The notes under the pieces were generated by a model. The model did not search any database. It saw nothing but the letters and a program-made list of their open reading frames with translations, and was not told where the DNA came from. The translations under genes were made by a program, and so were the position numbers. From Adiantum capillus-veneris (Eukaryota; Streptophyta; Polypodiopsida; Polypodiales; Pteridaceae), in NCBI GenBank assembly GCA_014529385.2, contig CM043943.1, forward strand, positions 101,657,855-101,721,854: a stretch of DNA of 64,000 nt. The letters are read 5' to 3'. Within the stretch, counting starts at the first letter, position 1; every line of letters begins with the position of its first letter. Below, piece after piece: positions 22,590-32,937 of this stretch.

Positions 22590-24093
22590 ATTGCAGCACA
22601 TGTTAGTGCATCCTCCTCCCACGCAGCAGTAGCGTCCGAAGATCCAGACACCCCCCTTTCGCGGTTCCTTCTTTTCTTAGAGAACACCGAATATGTTGGA
22701 CACAATATCTTCACGGCTTCCTTACCCGCACAGTGGATTTACAAAAAACCATGCAACTCCATAATAAAACTTTTCACGACATCATAGAGTATATGCATGT
22801 GCATATGCTCAAGTATGCTATGAACTTTGAAGACAATGTCATGCTGTGGTTTCCATGTGATCTCCTTTGCTACATCCACAAGGGCGACAATGCATTTTTA
22901 AAGAGACTAGCCCGCTTTGAGGCGATTGTAAATGAGACGAACCACTTCCGTCAAGTGACAAAGGAAGTTGCAGACTCCTTCAAGAAGCGCAAAATTGGGC
23001 AATCTTTCTTGTCCATCATTGCCACTCTCTTCTTCCTCGTGAATGAGGAGCCCTCCTTGGAGGAGATGGAGCTCCCGCATCTAGCATTGGTTGGGGTGTT
23101 TCCGGATCGTAAATATCCCAAGCCCGCCCCTATAGATGTCCAAAGTGAGAGAAGACTATAGACTTTTGAATATCCCAACGGCTTAGAAGAAGCAGTTGTA
23201 GTGAGAGAGCAGATTGATGACACCTCCGAGGTGCCTGACCCTAAAAGCCATGACCCTGCTGCAATTCTCTAAGTGGAGATTAGCCGTCTCAACATCATAT
23301 TTATAGAAGATGAAGAGTATTTATTCTTATATGATCTGGAAAAGGCTTTTGGTATCCGACTAGATGAGTGTCTTAGCCTCATATGCACCAAGATGGAGTC
23401 CCCCTTGATCCTACACCATAATCTACAGATGACAAGCTAGTTCCATTGGGGGACTCTATTGCTGACACAATTGCACTAGTGACAATGGATATTCTTGCTA
23501 TAGAGCAGAGTGAAGTCACGAACAAGGAGTTCGTTGCCACACAGGCCAGGGTTGTTGCCAACCAAACTCCTATCTGCCCCGACTCACCTGGTTGGTGGAG
23601 CACATGCAAGGTTGATGAGAGCAAATCCTCTATCAACCTTGAAGACACACCAACTATGGATGATGAGCATAAACAACAAGAGGTAATATTAAACATCTTG
23701 TACGTTGATAATTCAAACTTTCTTCTTTGATTTAAATGGTTAATTATATTTTTGCAAGATGTTTTGGACATGGACCTGTGGGCTAGCCAGAAAAGGGGAG
23801 AGCGCAGGGTGTTTGGGCCTTAGGAAGCCCTAGCACACTACATTGGCAAACTAACAATTCAGGACGTGTGCATCATACACAAGGATTTATCTCTGAACGG
23901 CCATTTTGTTTTGTGGATGCTTAAGGCCGCAAGTAAACTCCTATTCTTAGCCACCATCCCTCAAACAGACCATGTAATTATTCTAGTGAAAAAAACACTT
24001 GCCATTTCCACTTTTGGCATTGGCTTTCATGGCAAGGTCATGACACGCATAGCTCTTTGTCAAGCCCTGGGGGTTGATAGTGCCCAAGTATAG
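22590..24093 (+). pseudogene. Unknown gene remnant, stops and frameshifts, one intron
   Basis: Coding-like sequence runs on the + strand from about 22590 (DPDTPLSRFLLFLENTEYVG) through 22733-23161 (FKKRKIGQSFLSIIATLFFL). It continues past a TAG at 23161 (TFEYPNGLEEAVVVREQ) and a TAA near 23270 (IFIEDEEYLFLYDLEKAFG), then a shifted frame 23446-23682. A probable intron (GTAATA...TTTTTGCAAG, 23683-23758) is followed by DLWASQKRGERRVFGP, a TAG, and EALAHYIGKLTIQDVCIIH to a stop at 24093. No family was recognised. Three stops plus at least two frameshifts mark it as decayed. Confidence 0.5.
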
Positions 24094-24860
24094 CTGCTTT
24101 TGTACTTACATCCATTCTATCCAAGGTTATAGAATGTGGTAGAGAGATCGCAAAGCACCTCCTATCAAAAGATAGTTAAGTCGGATGTATAAGCTTTTAA
24201 ATGAAAATTATCTCTTGTCCATGATCCTTTGGAAAGCTCAACTTACTGATGTGATCATGTTAAGTGACAAGGAAAACTGTGAAAATTCTACCCATTTGTA
24301 ATGTGTATTAACTATTTGAATGTTGATGGTGTACATTGAAAAAAAATTGTCCAAAAAATAGCATATAAATTACTTTTTTGTACCAGATTTTCCTTGTAGG
24401 TGACATTGTATGCAATTTTGTATTTATCCACAAGACATGGAGAATGTTCCCTACAAGCTTGCTGTCTGGCCAAATTTCTTTGCCTTATGGACACAACTTA
24501 TTTGACTGTTTTTGCAATATTCTGTCAAATAGAGATCAAAACTTTTACCTAATGGACAATTTCAAGTCAACCAAAATTTTATTTAGCTTCAGTTACCATC
24601 ATCTAAGCAATGCCACCAACTAAAGAACCTTCTGTGCAGTTGATTATCATCTCGCCTTCAATCATTTAACAAAATAAATGTAGACAAATATAGACATTAA
24701 ATGTGGACATTAAGTTTACATAGAGAAACAAAAAGAGACGTATTGTATTTGTCGCAAAGTGAAAATACATTGGTTTGACAAGAAAACTTGAATTCAGTAC
24801 AAGGGTTCCAAAGTAAACTTGATTCCAATACAACAGTTAGTTACAAAAATAGGTTTTGAC
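24094..24860. other. AT-rich sequence, nothing recognised
   Basis: No supported ORF, repeat or RNA gene was seen. Confidence 0.5.
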
Positions 24861-24869
24861 GTTAGAGGG

Positions 24870-25549
24870 TATCAGTCATACCTTAGGCGATGTGCAAGTT
24901 GCGTGTCCTTGGCCATGATTGCTACACCCTTGGCATGGACAGCACATAAGAACGTGTCCTCAAAGAGACTGACCAAATAAGCCTGTGAATCCTCCGAAGC
25001 TTTGTGCTATAACTTTGCAGCACTTCCTTACATGTCCATACGAATGGTGCTTTCCTAATAAGTAGGTCTGTTGTCTTTTGGTAATGCCGAATTGCAGCAA
25101 CAAACGCCCGATAAAATCGTCACGCTCTTTGAATTGTGGGGGCCTCTAAGCTCCTTGTGGCCGTGCTCTCTGCGGCTCTGTGTAGAATTTTGACTTTTGA
25201 CGGCGCTTGGGAGGTGGCTGTGGGGCATCTTCATCCGGATTATAATCCTCATCATCACTGCTACACTCAGTATGGCGCCCATTCCTCTGGGAAGTGTCTT
25301 GCCGGCCATAGTGTGGCGACCTGGGCCAGATGGCATCACACCCATCTCGCTTGGTAACGTCTTTTCGCCCACCCTATGATTCACTGGGATGTCCTCCTCT
25401 TCCCACGGCGGACACTCATCATACGTGTCCGTCTCTGTACATTCCGAGTCAACTAGCTCTTCTAGTTGCCAATTTTCATACATCTTCTGCTTTTTGCGTG
25501 CCTCATTGGTCTTTGAATTCTTCTTTGGAGTCTCTTTGGTCTTTGCCAT
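24870..25549 (-). pseudogene. Unknown charged protein gene, frameshifted
   Basis: The open frame 25549-25055 starts MAKTKETPKKNSKTNEARKK and has an acidic middle (DECPPWEEEDIP). After about residue 100 the coding-like text moves to another frame: DEDYNPDEDAPQPPPKRRQK, then [39 protein letters not shown] and [13 protein letters not shown], running to about 24870 with two stops. No domain was recognised. A TATA-like CCATATAAAGAGGG lies about 100 bp upstream near 25650. Confidence 0.45.
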
Positions 25550-25639
25550 CTAGAAAATGCATTTGGGGGCCTTATTAGAGCTTGTGGTGTTCCGTGAGGG
25601 AAGGAGTGTTATGTGTTTGTGAAGGGGGGGTTTTCCCTC

Positions 25640-25660
25640 TTTATATGGGTGACCATATAA
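25640..25660 (-). promoter_or_regulatory. TATA box for the charged-protein gene
   Basis: On the - strand this reads CCATATAAAGAGGGAAAA, followed by a leader and, about 100 bp later, the ATG at 25549. Confidence 0.45.
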
Positions 25661-25899
25661 GGGTGGGTTCACATGGTGGAAAAGAGATGCTAAAGCACGA
25701 TAAAATAATGTTTTGAATTTGAAAACCACATAAAATTGGAGAACTATTCAAACACACAGAGCAAAACGTCTACTTGTATAATTGTGTGAACAATCAAACA
25801 ATGAAAACACTCGATCCAGAAAAAAAAGAGAGCATCCAAGTGTTATGGATTTTCCATTATCATGAGATTCTAAATACATCTACTACCTCCTAACCCAAA

Positions 25900-26363
25900 C
25901 TTTTCCAACCCTATTCCTTGTCACCTTGATGCTCGCCACACTGCATGCCGTACTGGACCTTGTGAAGATCCCAGCGTTCTGAGGAACAAACACGGGCCAG
26001 TCAACGGGCTTCTTTTGCCAAGTGTGATGACCTTGCACACTCAATTGACACTTTGCATCCAAAGGTGGTGCGGTAAAATTAGTTCAACATTCCTGAAGAC
26101 AGCATGAGCGCACTAAACCCCCTCCATGTCTTGTATTCTTGAAGTAGACACCCCTGGAACGATAGCGTGACTTCTCCATATCTTGTGTGCTCCAAATATC
26201 CAATGAACCATGCATGTTTATAAAGTATGCACCATGGGCATAAAGAATGTGTTGCCCATAAAGCCACAACAAATCGATGATCAAAACTAAAGCATAATAC
26301 GGACCAAGTCAGAATAGCAAGCACACACCATGTAGTGTGTAATGTTCGATTCACCCCATGCAA
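25900..26363 (-). pseudogene. Locus E: C-terminal transposase-like segment
   Basis: Two overlapping - strand frames share one coding stretch broken by a frameshift. The better one reads IIDLLWLYGQHILYAHGAY, then GSLDIWSTQDMEKSRYRSRG and KNTRHGG, then a TAG, then KKPVDWPVFVPQNAG. The WS-x-Q-x-x-E-K block could carry the last catalytic Glu of a DDE enzyme; this is inference. Confidence 0.4.
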
Positions 26364-26559
26364 TGAAGACTAACTTTGTGAACTCCACCATCAAAGTTTA
26401 GAATTATTGTCGTTGCGCACTAGTTGTGCTTGTAAGTTGTAGTATCTTCATCATCTTGCCAAATACCGCCCAAACATGTTGTGAGCTAAGCACAACACTT
26501 GCATTGCTATCATTGTCTGTTGTATACTTGCAGAGATCTTTCCACAACTCCCATCCACC

Positions 26560-27114
26560 TTAAAATGTTGATGTTCCGACAACAACACTACTTTCCTTGA
26601 ACCGAACCCTCTTCAAAAAATGCCTTGCCTTTAGTCCACTCATGGACACTGGTTGGGCCACTTCATGAGCGCTTGCATTGTTCTTTTGTGCAACAATGGA
26701 GGTGTTCGTCCCATGACAACCTATTGAATTTAAGAGCCCTTTCACTTTTGATATAGCATCAAGCGCCCTCTCCACAGGCTTCATTGTAAAGGCATAATCA
26801 ATATGAAGCTTTAATAAATGATCGAAGATACACAGAAAAGCATGAAGTGTACAAAAATGCACATTTTTGAGAGGGAAGTTAATTATAGGGTTCCATTCAT
26901 TGTCTTTTGTGGCATGATTGGGTGCCTCTAGCATAGGAAATTGTAGAAACGAATGCTCCCACACACATGTAATTTGTGAATTGGCATCTTTCTCTGTTTT
27001 GTTGACCACTGTGGTCTTGCATGCATTTCCCTTATAGCCCTTAATGCAAAATGGACAAAGATATAGATCTCTTGCCCCTTGTTTGCACCCTAGAATGCAC
27101 TTGATTGTTTTCAA
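26560..27114 (-). pseudogene. Locus E: middle segment with a CPFC motif
   Basis: A 184-residue frame with an upstream continuation to about 27180 (GEFEVDWHLGGNLKTIK). It contains CILGCKQGARDLYLCPFCIK, a possible zinc-binding pair, and later LHAFLCIFDHLLKLHIDYAF. The beginning of this segment is repeated in shifted form at 28108-28250. Confidence 0.45.
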
Positions 27115-27198
27115 ATTTCCACCTAAGTGCCAATCAACTTCAAACTCCCCTATGCCATCTACCTTGAGATTTTTGCCAACTAGTTGTGCCTTAATGAC

Positions 27199-27371
27199 CC
27201 GGGGGATTCACCACTTATAATAAAGACACGTCACCTGCGTGCACCAAATTTCCCTTTTTTACCCCTATATACGGGACCATCCTTTGTAAAATGCACCTTT
27301 TCTCCCCTTTATAACCCCCCTATTGTACACTCACGTGATACCATACGGTAAGACTTAGTGAATCCCCTGGG
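27199..27371. mobile_element. MITE of 173 bp with target-site duplication
   Basis: Bounded by inverted ends CCGGGGGATTCAC and GTGAATCCCCTGG and flanked by CTTAATGAC on both sides (27190-27198 and 27372-27380). The paralogous position in the second duplicate (28271-28279) has a single CTTAATGAC and no insert, so the empty site is preserved. A 9-bp duplication suggests a Mutator-like MITE. If the C at 27198 belongs to the element the ends are 14 bp and the duplication 8 bp, which fits hAT. No coding capacity. Confidence 0.9.
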
Positions 27372-27379
27372 CTTAATGA

Positions 27380-27905
27380 CATCTGTTATCCACGGAATGC
27401 GTTCAAAAGACCAAGCAAGCACTCCATGGGTCTCCTTGGGAACCTCAATAGCACCAAGCCACCAAATTTCTTTCTCTGACTGCACACTAAAAGAGGGTGC
27501 ACAATCCTCGTTCATAGTTGTATGTTTTGCATGAAATAATGCCGTGTTCATGAGAGTAATACTCATCCTTTCTAATCTTTGTTTCTTCACAATGAGACAC
27601 TCGTCTAGCTTGAGCACAAACACCAACTTTGAACCTAGCACTACAAAATGTCCAAAATAACATAAGGAAAACCATAATTTGAAAAAGAGAGATTGCATTA
27701 TTGTAGCCTCACCATTAGATGGTACACCATAAAAATGTATCATTGCCATTTTAAGCCTTCTCAAGTGAACAGAAATATTATTTGACATTGAGTAAGGAAA
27801 TCCCTTCTCCACCTTGTGTGCACCCACGCTTGCATTGGCACATTTCTTAACTCCTTTTGATCGCTTGGTCAAGATGGATGAAGGTATTATCTCCTCTATG
27901 TGCAA
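27380..27905 (-). pseudogene. Locus E: duplicated N-terminal/central segment, copy 1
   Basis: The frame starts MHIEEIIPSSILTKRSKG and reads through ISVHLRRLKMAMIHFYGVP, KLVFVLKLDECLIVKKQ and GAIEVPKETHGVLAWSFE. The annotated product's last residues come from the MITE and are not original. The function is unknown; the block could be the part containing the first acidic catalytic residue. Confidence 0.45.
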
Positions 27906-28120
27906 ATAGCCTCCTATTTAAAAGTACACGTCTTCATTCGAGGCCTTCTTAGCAAGATTGATATTAAGTGGTATAGGAAAAATATTCTTAGTAATTTATC
28001 TTTCCTTTAAAGCATCATTAAGGAGACCATATAAGGCAATGTATCCCTTAGTACTAATTCCAACTTCATCAGAAGCCTTTTGTAATTCCAACTTCATCAC
28101 AAGCCTTGCGTGCATTTCCC

Positions 28121-28801
28121 TCATAGCCCTTCATGCAAAATGGACAAGGATACAGATCTCTTGCCCCTCTCTTGCACCCTAGAATTCACTTGATTGTTTT
28201 CAAATTGCCACCTAAGTGCCAGTAACTCCCCTTTTCCATCTACTTTGAGTTTTTTCCCATCTAGCTGTGCCTTAATGACATCTGTTATCCACAGAATGCA
28301 TTCAAAAGTCCAAGCAAGCACTCCATGGGTCTCCTTGGGAACCTCAATAGCACCAAGACACCAAGTTTCTTTCTCTGACTGCACACTAAAAGAGGGCGCA
28401 CAATCCGCGTTCATAATTGTACCTTTTGCATGAAATAATTCCTCATTCATGAGAGTAATACTCATCCTTTGTAATCTTCATTTCTTCACAATCTAACAAT
28501 CATCTAGCTTGAGCACAAATACCAACTTTGAACCTAGCACTGCAAAATGTCCAAAATAACATAAGAAAAACCATAATTTGAAAAAAAAAGACTGCATTAC
28601 TGTAGCCTCACCATATGGTACACCATAAAAATGTATCATTTCCATTTGAAGCCTTCTCAAGTCAACAAAAATATTATTTGACATTGAGTAAGGAAATCCC
28701 TTGTCCACCTTGTCTACACCTACGCTTGAATTGGCATGTTTCTTAACTCTTTTTGACCGCTTGGTCAAGATGGATGAAGGCATTATCTCCTCTATGTGCA
28801 A
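28121..28801 (-). pseudogene. Locus E: duplicated segment, copy 2
   Basis: Parallel to copy 1: MHIEEIMPSSILTKRSKR (28801 down), LVFVLKLDDC, stops near 28490, then MSITLMNEELFHAKGT and IEVPKETHGVLAW to about 28250, after which a frameshift scrambles the GNLKTIK / CPFC part that is intact in copy 1. Confidence 0.45.
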
Positions 28802-28809
28802 ATAGCCTC

Positions 28810-29137
28810 CTATTCAAAAGTACACGTCTTCGTTCGAGGCCTTCTTAGCAAGATTGACTCTAAATGGTGTAGGAAAATATTCTCAGTAATTCCTCTTTTC
28901 TTTAAAGCATCATTAAAGAGACCATATAAGGTAGTGTATCCCTTAGTACTAATTGCAATTTCATCACATGCCTTTTGTACATCAACGTCGCTCACAAGAT
29001 TTGAAAACTTTTGCATCACCTCCTTTGTGAAAGCATTGTTTAAATGTTTTGCATTTGGTGCTTGTAAAAGGGCGTATCCAATTTCTTGAGGCACAAACTT
29101 AACAAATGGATGCGATCCTCCTGGCTGTGGCCACCAC
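28810..29137 (-). pseudogene. Locus E: segment next to the element C insertion
   Basis: The frame reads FVKFVPQEIGYALLQAPN, then TKEVMQKFSNLVSDVDVQKA and YTTLYGLFNDALKKRGI. It begins just inside the left target duplication of element C, so C interrupts the coding region here. Confidence 0.45.
29133..29137. other. Target-site duplication of element C, left
   Basis: ACCAC, identical to 37057-37061 after the other LTR. Confidence 0.9.
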
Positions 29138-29594
29138 TAGAATTGGAGCTGATCTCTTGAGACAGTTAATTCCAGTGTTAGAAGATTTTAGACAGTGGAC
29201 GAGACAGAAATCGGAAACTAGACTGGAATTTGGATACTGGAATAAGAATCAGACTTATGTACTGGAAATAATGTTCAGATTCAGATTCGGAATACTGGAC
29301 AAGAAGTAAGTGTAACTGGAATATTTGCCATGATTAGGATTATAGATAAAAGATTACAGTGAATATGATTTACAAAGAGAGTACAGCCGACAACAACTGC
29401 CAATAATTCTCAAGTACAAGTGTAGCCAAAGTGCTAACCCAAATGATAACAATTGCCAACCCGATTACAATGTAATTGGCCCTATTTATACACTTCGGGT
29501 TTATTGTAGTAATTACCATAGTAACTACTAAGTAATTCGCTGCCCATCTCCTAAGAGAACGTTCCCACATAGTGAAACTATCAAGCCGTCTACA
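29138..29594 (-). repeat. 3' LTR of element C
   Basis: 457 bp. It ends CA at 29593-29594. The other edge reads TAGAATTGG where the partner LTR has TGGAATTGG, so one terminal base has mutated. TATAAATA on the - strand is at 29483-29490. Confidence 0.9.
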
Positions 29595-29608
29595 TCCTTC
29601 CCTTCTTT
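29595..29608 (-). other. Polypurine tract of element C
   Basis: On the - strand AAAGAAGGGAAGGA lies immediately before the 3' LTR start (TGTAGACGG). It would prime plus-strand DNA synthesis. Confidence 0.85.
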
Positions 29609-29832
29609 CTTGAATTTTGGCAAGATTCCAAAATTTCTGAAAAATTCCCCTGTCTGATTCTGATGTGAGACTGAAAAGTCCACCGTCTGGTTCTGATGTT
29701 GGGAATTGGGCTTGACCACTAACAGAGTGGCCATTCAAAGATTGCGAGAGGCAGCTGAAAAGGCCAAGGTAGAGCTCTCATCTCCACCTTCCCGCTGAGG
29801 AAGAAAAGTTGCCACTGAATTTTGAGATGGAA

Positions 29833-31369
29833 CTACCCAGTATCCTTCCATTGGACCGTCTTCCATTTTCCCTTTGACCTGGAGGGTGCCTGAGAAGTCC
29901 CAGTACCAACATTCTCCTTCTGAATCAGTTGGTAAATGGCCTCCTGCTCATGCTGATCCTGCCTTTCTGTGGTCATCTCTACTTCATAAGGTGTGAGGGA
30001 ATGAAATGTTTTGGTGTCACGATCATAAAGTATATGCCTGCCCTTGGTAATCCTGGTTCTGGCCAGCTTATGACAATGCGAAGCAGTATGGATCCATCCT
30101 TCTGGAAGAGGCTGATTATTTTTGACTCGAGCTTCGAAAAGAATCTTAGCCATCTCCCTATATTGTGGTGCCAAACCCGCCTTAGCTGCAATATCCTTTT
30201 CAGGCAATTTAGAAGATTCGACAGTAAGTTGCAGCAGGTGATTTAGTAATCTTGGTCAAGCCTCTGATCTGAATCTTCCACTGACCCATACGCATCCTAA
30301 TCCTATGCATCTCCTCTTTCAGTGCCTAAATATCATTGAGTTGGAGAGCATCATTGAACAACGTTTGCCAAGTCTTCCATTCCATAGTCGATCTCTCATA
30401 CCAATCCTGAAGCTTATCAATATTCTTGAAGTATGTAAGGCGATCAACTAGTTCTGGATGTTGAGGATACAATGCTGGAAAGAATCTTGGCAGCTCCTCC
30501 TCTCTTGCTGGAAAAGCATACAAGAGAACTGAAGAATCAGGCACAAATTCTAAAAACTGAGAACACCCTGGTTCTCTTGCTGCATCATCTTTCTGGTGAT
30601 TCTCACTAGCTGGAACTATTTTCGGAGAGCAGTTGCATGAGCTCCGATTGACATTCTAGTCTGAGGTCCTTTGATAGTGGCTGTCTAATCCTCAAGAATG
30701 GCTCTGACTCTCTGATCCAAAACTCCTATGGTAGTTTGCATCTGCACCAAAACCTCCTTTAACTGTTCCCCAAAATCTTTCATACATCTGTAAGTTGGTT
30801 TGTTTCCCACCAGAAGTTTTAATTCCAAGGAAAGAGAGCGACAATATACAGTAGACTGTCTTTGCAAGTGTGGATTGGTCACTCTCTCATCAGTAGTGAG
30901 TATCCATTCAGGAACTCTGTCCAGCAGCTGGACTATGCTTGGATGCGCAGGCAAATAGCAAGCTTCTTGATCATGGAAAGCCGTTGATTTCCAATGCTCC
31001 ACCATTTCCCTGGCTCCAACATACAGTCTTTGAAACCATTCCAAATCAGACAAGAGATCATCATCCTCCAGATACTGTCTGGTTATGGAGGCCTATTGAT
31101 GTCTCAATTGCCTGTTCAAGGTAATAAGCTGCAAAGAATGTTGATGATCAGCAGAGCTGATCCCTCATCCTGCACTTTCATTTTCCCTTTAGCCTCCCTA
31201 TTGAGCTGGGACTGATCAGCTGGCTGTTGATTCCCAGTGTGACTGGGCTGCTGTTCTTCAGACAGCTGATTACCCGACTAGTGCCCTTCATTCTGTCCTT
31301 CCTGCTGGCCCTCATTCTGGCATGGCTGGTCTGGCTGTGACTGGCCTCCTTCAGTTGGCCCTGTACCAC
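29833..31369 (-). pseudogene. Element C extra ORF, distal part
   Basis: Sense frames 31369-31178, 31053-30685, 30544-30326 and 30207-29833, separated by stops and frameshifts, form one coding stretch. It begins with a Gln/Pro/Gly-rich tract (EGQQEGQNEGH, QQPADQSQLN). It continues with MSDLEWFQRLYVGAREMVEH, then EEELPRFFPALYPQHPELVD and LQDWYERSTMEWKTWQTLFN. It ends in YREMAKILFEARVKNNQP and a basic tail. No enzyme motif or membrane segment is seen. The product is unknown; it ends about 240 bp before the 3' LTR. Confidence 0.55.
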
Positions 31370-31381
31370 CAGTACTAGGTC

Positions 31382-32905
31382 CTAGAGGTGGAGATGGTGG
31401 TGGGCATCATCATCATCATTTCTATGCCCTTCTTCTTGGTCATCCTCCTCCTTATCAGCTTCGTCATCCTTGTCTTCCTCTTCCTTGTCTTCTTCTGCTT
31501 CATCCGGAGAAGTCTGTTGCTCAATATAATCCAATATTGCTTGATTCATCAGAGTAGTATTATACTCGGTCACTTTGTCTTGCAAATCACTCTGCATACT
31601 TTCCGTCAAAGACTTCAAAAGTTCTAAATAAAAAACAACATTGTCTGCTGTATTTAGAATTTCAGCCAAGCTGTTATAAATGTATCTTTCAGTAAGAGAA
31701 GCCTTCAGAGCTGTATGGCAAATCAACAGGGAGTTGAATTCCACCCGCTTCATTTTGAGCATTGTTTCAGCCCGTTCTGCAGCTCTCAGTGCTTCATTAC
31801 TTTGATTCTCGATGATCATTATCTCAGATTCAGCCTTAGCTAGCTTCTTGTTTAATAACTCATTAACCCTCTCTGAATGAGCTTCAAGTACCCTGTGTTG
31901 TAGGTTTTTCTCCTCTCGTGATTTTTGGAGCTTCTGAATATGATATTCAGCCTCCTTCAAGTCACCTTTAACCTTTTTCACTTCATCTTCTGACCCAGCA
32001 GCCTCCACCAGTTGTCCCATACAAGTGACAATAGTATTCCAAGAAGACTGTATGAGGACTGAACATTTTTCCTTTACTGTAGCTAGATCAGAATCAGTAG
32101 GCTCATATATTGTTATTGGAGCCATGTAAAGTAAAGTTGCATAATCAACTTTTCGTACCAGAAGATGCCCTTTCAGTGGATGGGTCTGCATTTTCTGCAA
32201 CTTATCCTCTTTCACCAGGTGCAGAATGTGTTCAGTATTTGGAGTAGAAACTCCACCTGGCAAAGTTGAAGAAGCTGGGCCTTTGCCTTTGTCCACTTGG
32301 CCATTGCCTTTGTCCACCGACTGGTCTGCTACCTTCTCAGAAGTTGCTGCCTTGGCGTGATCTTTTCCAGAACTAGTAGCAACTGCACTTTGTCCTACTA
32401 ACTGGCTAGGCACAGTCTTTTGAGAAGGTTGCTTCTCTGCTTGGCTCACTATAGCTTTCTCAGTATTCACAGTCTTGACTTGGCTTTTTATCTGCCTCAA
32501 AAACGCATTGCTCTTTGTCAATGTAGTCTTTGGCTTCTTTGAACTGCCAGCCTGTTCTTCAGTGGATTTCCTTTTTAGGTCTGTTGAAGTAGTCTGACTG
32601 TCCATTGCTTCGTCGTCTGAGGACAGCTCAATGTTCTTGGGCTCAGAAACCGGCTTCTTACTCCAAGCCTTTTTTACGTGTTCATGAACATCTACAGTAG
32701 TGGCCCAATACAGAAATTGCCAAAAATACCAAGCTTTAAAAACATTTTGGGATTTTAGCTTCGGAGGTTGTTGGAGCACATTGTATGACAGGATTGGACA
32801 AAGGTTAATAGGAACCTTTGGATCCAATATCTTGGCCAATAGCATAGCAAAAAGTTTCTCGGATACATACGTTGGATTGTTCTTAAGGCTTACTGCTTCA
32901 GCCAC
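31382..32905 (-). CDS. Element C extra ORF, coiled-coil part
   Basis: 507 residues, intact. Residues about 1-85 continue the domain begun upstream (PKVPINLCPILSYNVL, WYFWQFLYWATTVDVHEHV). Residues 90-220 are Ser/Thr/Lys-rich and probably disordered. Residues 310-400 look like a coiled coil (KEAEYHIQKLQKSREEKNL). The C terminus is very acidic and ends in DDDDAHHHLHL. The first codon is not ATG, so it is probably the continuation of the 32938-34011 frame after one stop and one frameshift. No transmembrane segments, so it is not an obvious envelope-like protein. Confidence 0.6.
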   Translation of the reverse strand: MAEAVSLKNNPTYVSEKLFAMLLAKILDPKVPINLCPILSYNVLQQPPKLKSQNVFKAWYFWQFLYWATTVDVHEHVKKAWSKKPVSEPKNIELSSDDEAMDSQTTSTDLKRKSTEEQAGSSKKPKTTLTKSNAFLRQIKSQVKTVNTEKAIVSQAEKQPSQKTVPSQLVGQSAVATSSGKDHAKAATSEKVADQSVDKGNGQVDKGKGPASSTLPGGVSTPNTEHILHLVKEDKLQKMQTHPLKGHLLVRKVDYATLLYMAPITIYEPTDSDLATVKEKCSVLIQSSWNTIVTCMGQLVEAAGSEDEVKKVKGDLKEAEYHIQKLQKSREEKNLQHRVLEAHSERVNELLNKKLAKAESEIMIIENQSNEALRAAERAETMLKMKRVEFNSLLICHTALKASLTERYIYNSLAEILNTADNVVFYLELLKSLTESMQSDLQDKVTEYNTTLMNQAILDYIEQQTSPDEAEEDKEEEDKDDEADKEEDDQEEGHRNDDDDAHHHLHL

Positions 32906-32937
32906 AAACCTTTAAGCAGTGGAAGCTTCCAGTCCTC

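Larger units (their letters stand above)
27015..29000 (-). repeat. Tandem duplication inside locus E
   Basis: About 0.9 kb is present twice (27015-28100 and 28101-29000). The copies share, for example, the 60-bp stretch around GGTCTCCTTGGGAACCTC and the block at CCTCTATGTGCAAATAGCC. The first copy is longer only because of the 173-bp MITE. Each copy encodes MSITLMN ... IEVPKETHGVLAW. Copies differ by scattered substitutions, small indels and frameshifts. Confidence 0.85.
25860..29137 (-). mobile_element. Locus E, 3' half: DDE-transposase-like gene, partly duplicated
   Basis: The - strand holds a decayed coding region whose upstream half lies at 37057-37900; element C is inserted between them. 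Blocks seen: KFVPQEIGYALLQAP (29100), a middle region duplicated in tandem (copies at about 27015-28100 and 28108-29000), a GGNLKTIKCILGC ... LYLCPFC segment (27114-27000), LHAFLCIFDHLLKL (about 26830), and a C-terminal WSTQDMEKSRYRSRG ... TRHGG segment near 26150. The layout (GG-x-L-K block, CPFC pair, LH helix, late Glu in an E-K motif) recalls DDE transposases with a zinc insertion, but the family is not identified. Terminal inverted repeats were not found. Confidence 0.45.

Noticed and set aside
22387-22714. Three ORFs of about 80 residues on both strands
   Set aside because: They are made of poly(Ser-Leu) or poly(Glu-Arg) read through the (GA)n microsatellite.
31382-32905. Envelope-like protein in element C
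   Set aside because: No signal peptide, transmembrane helix or cleavage-like site was visible; coiled coil and acidic tail only.
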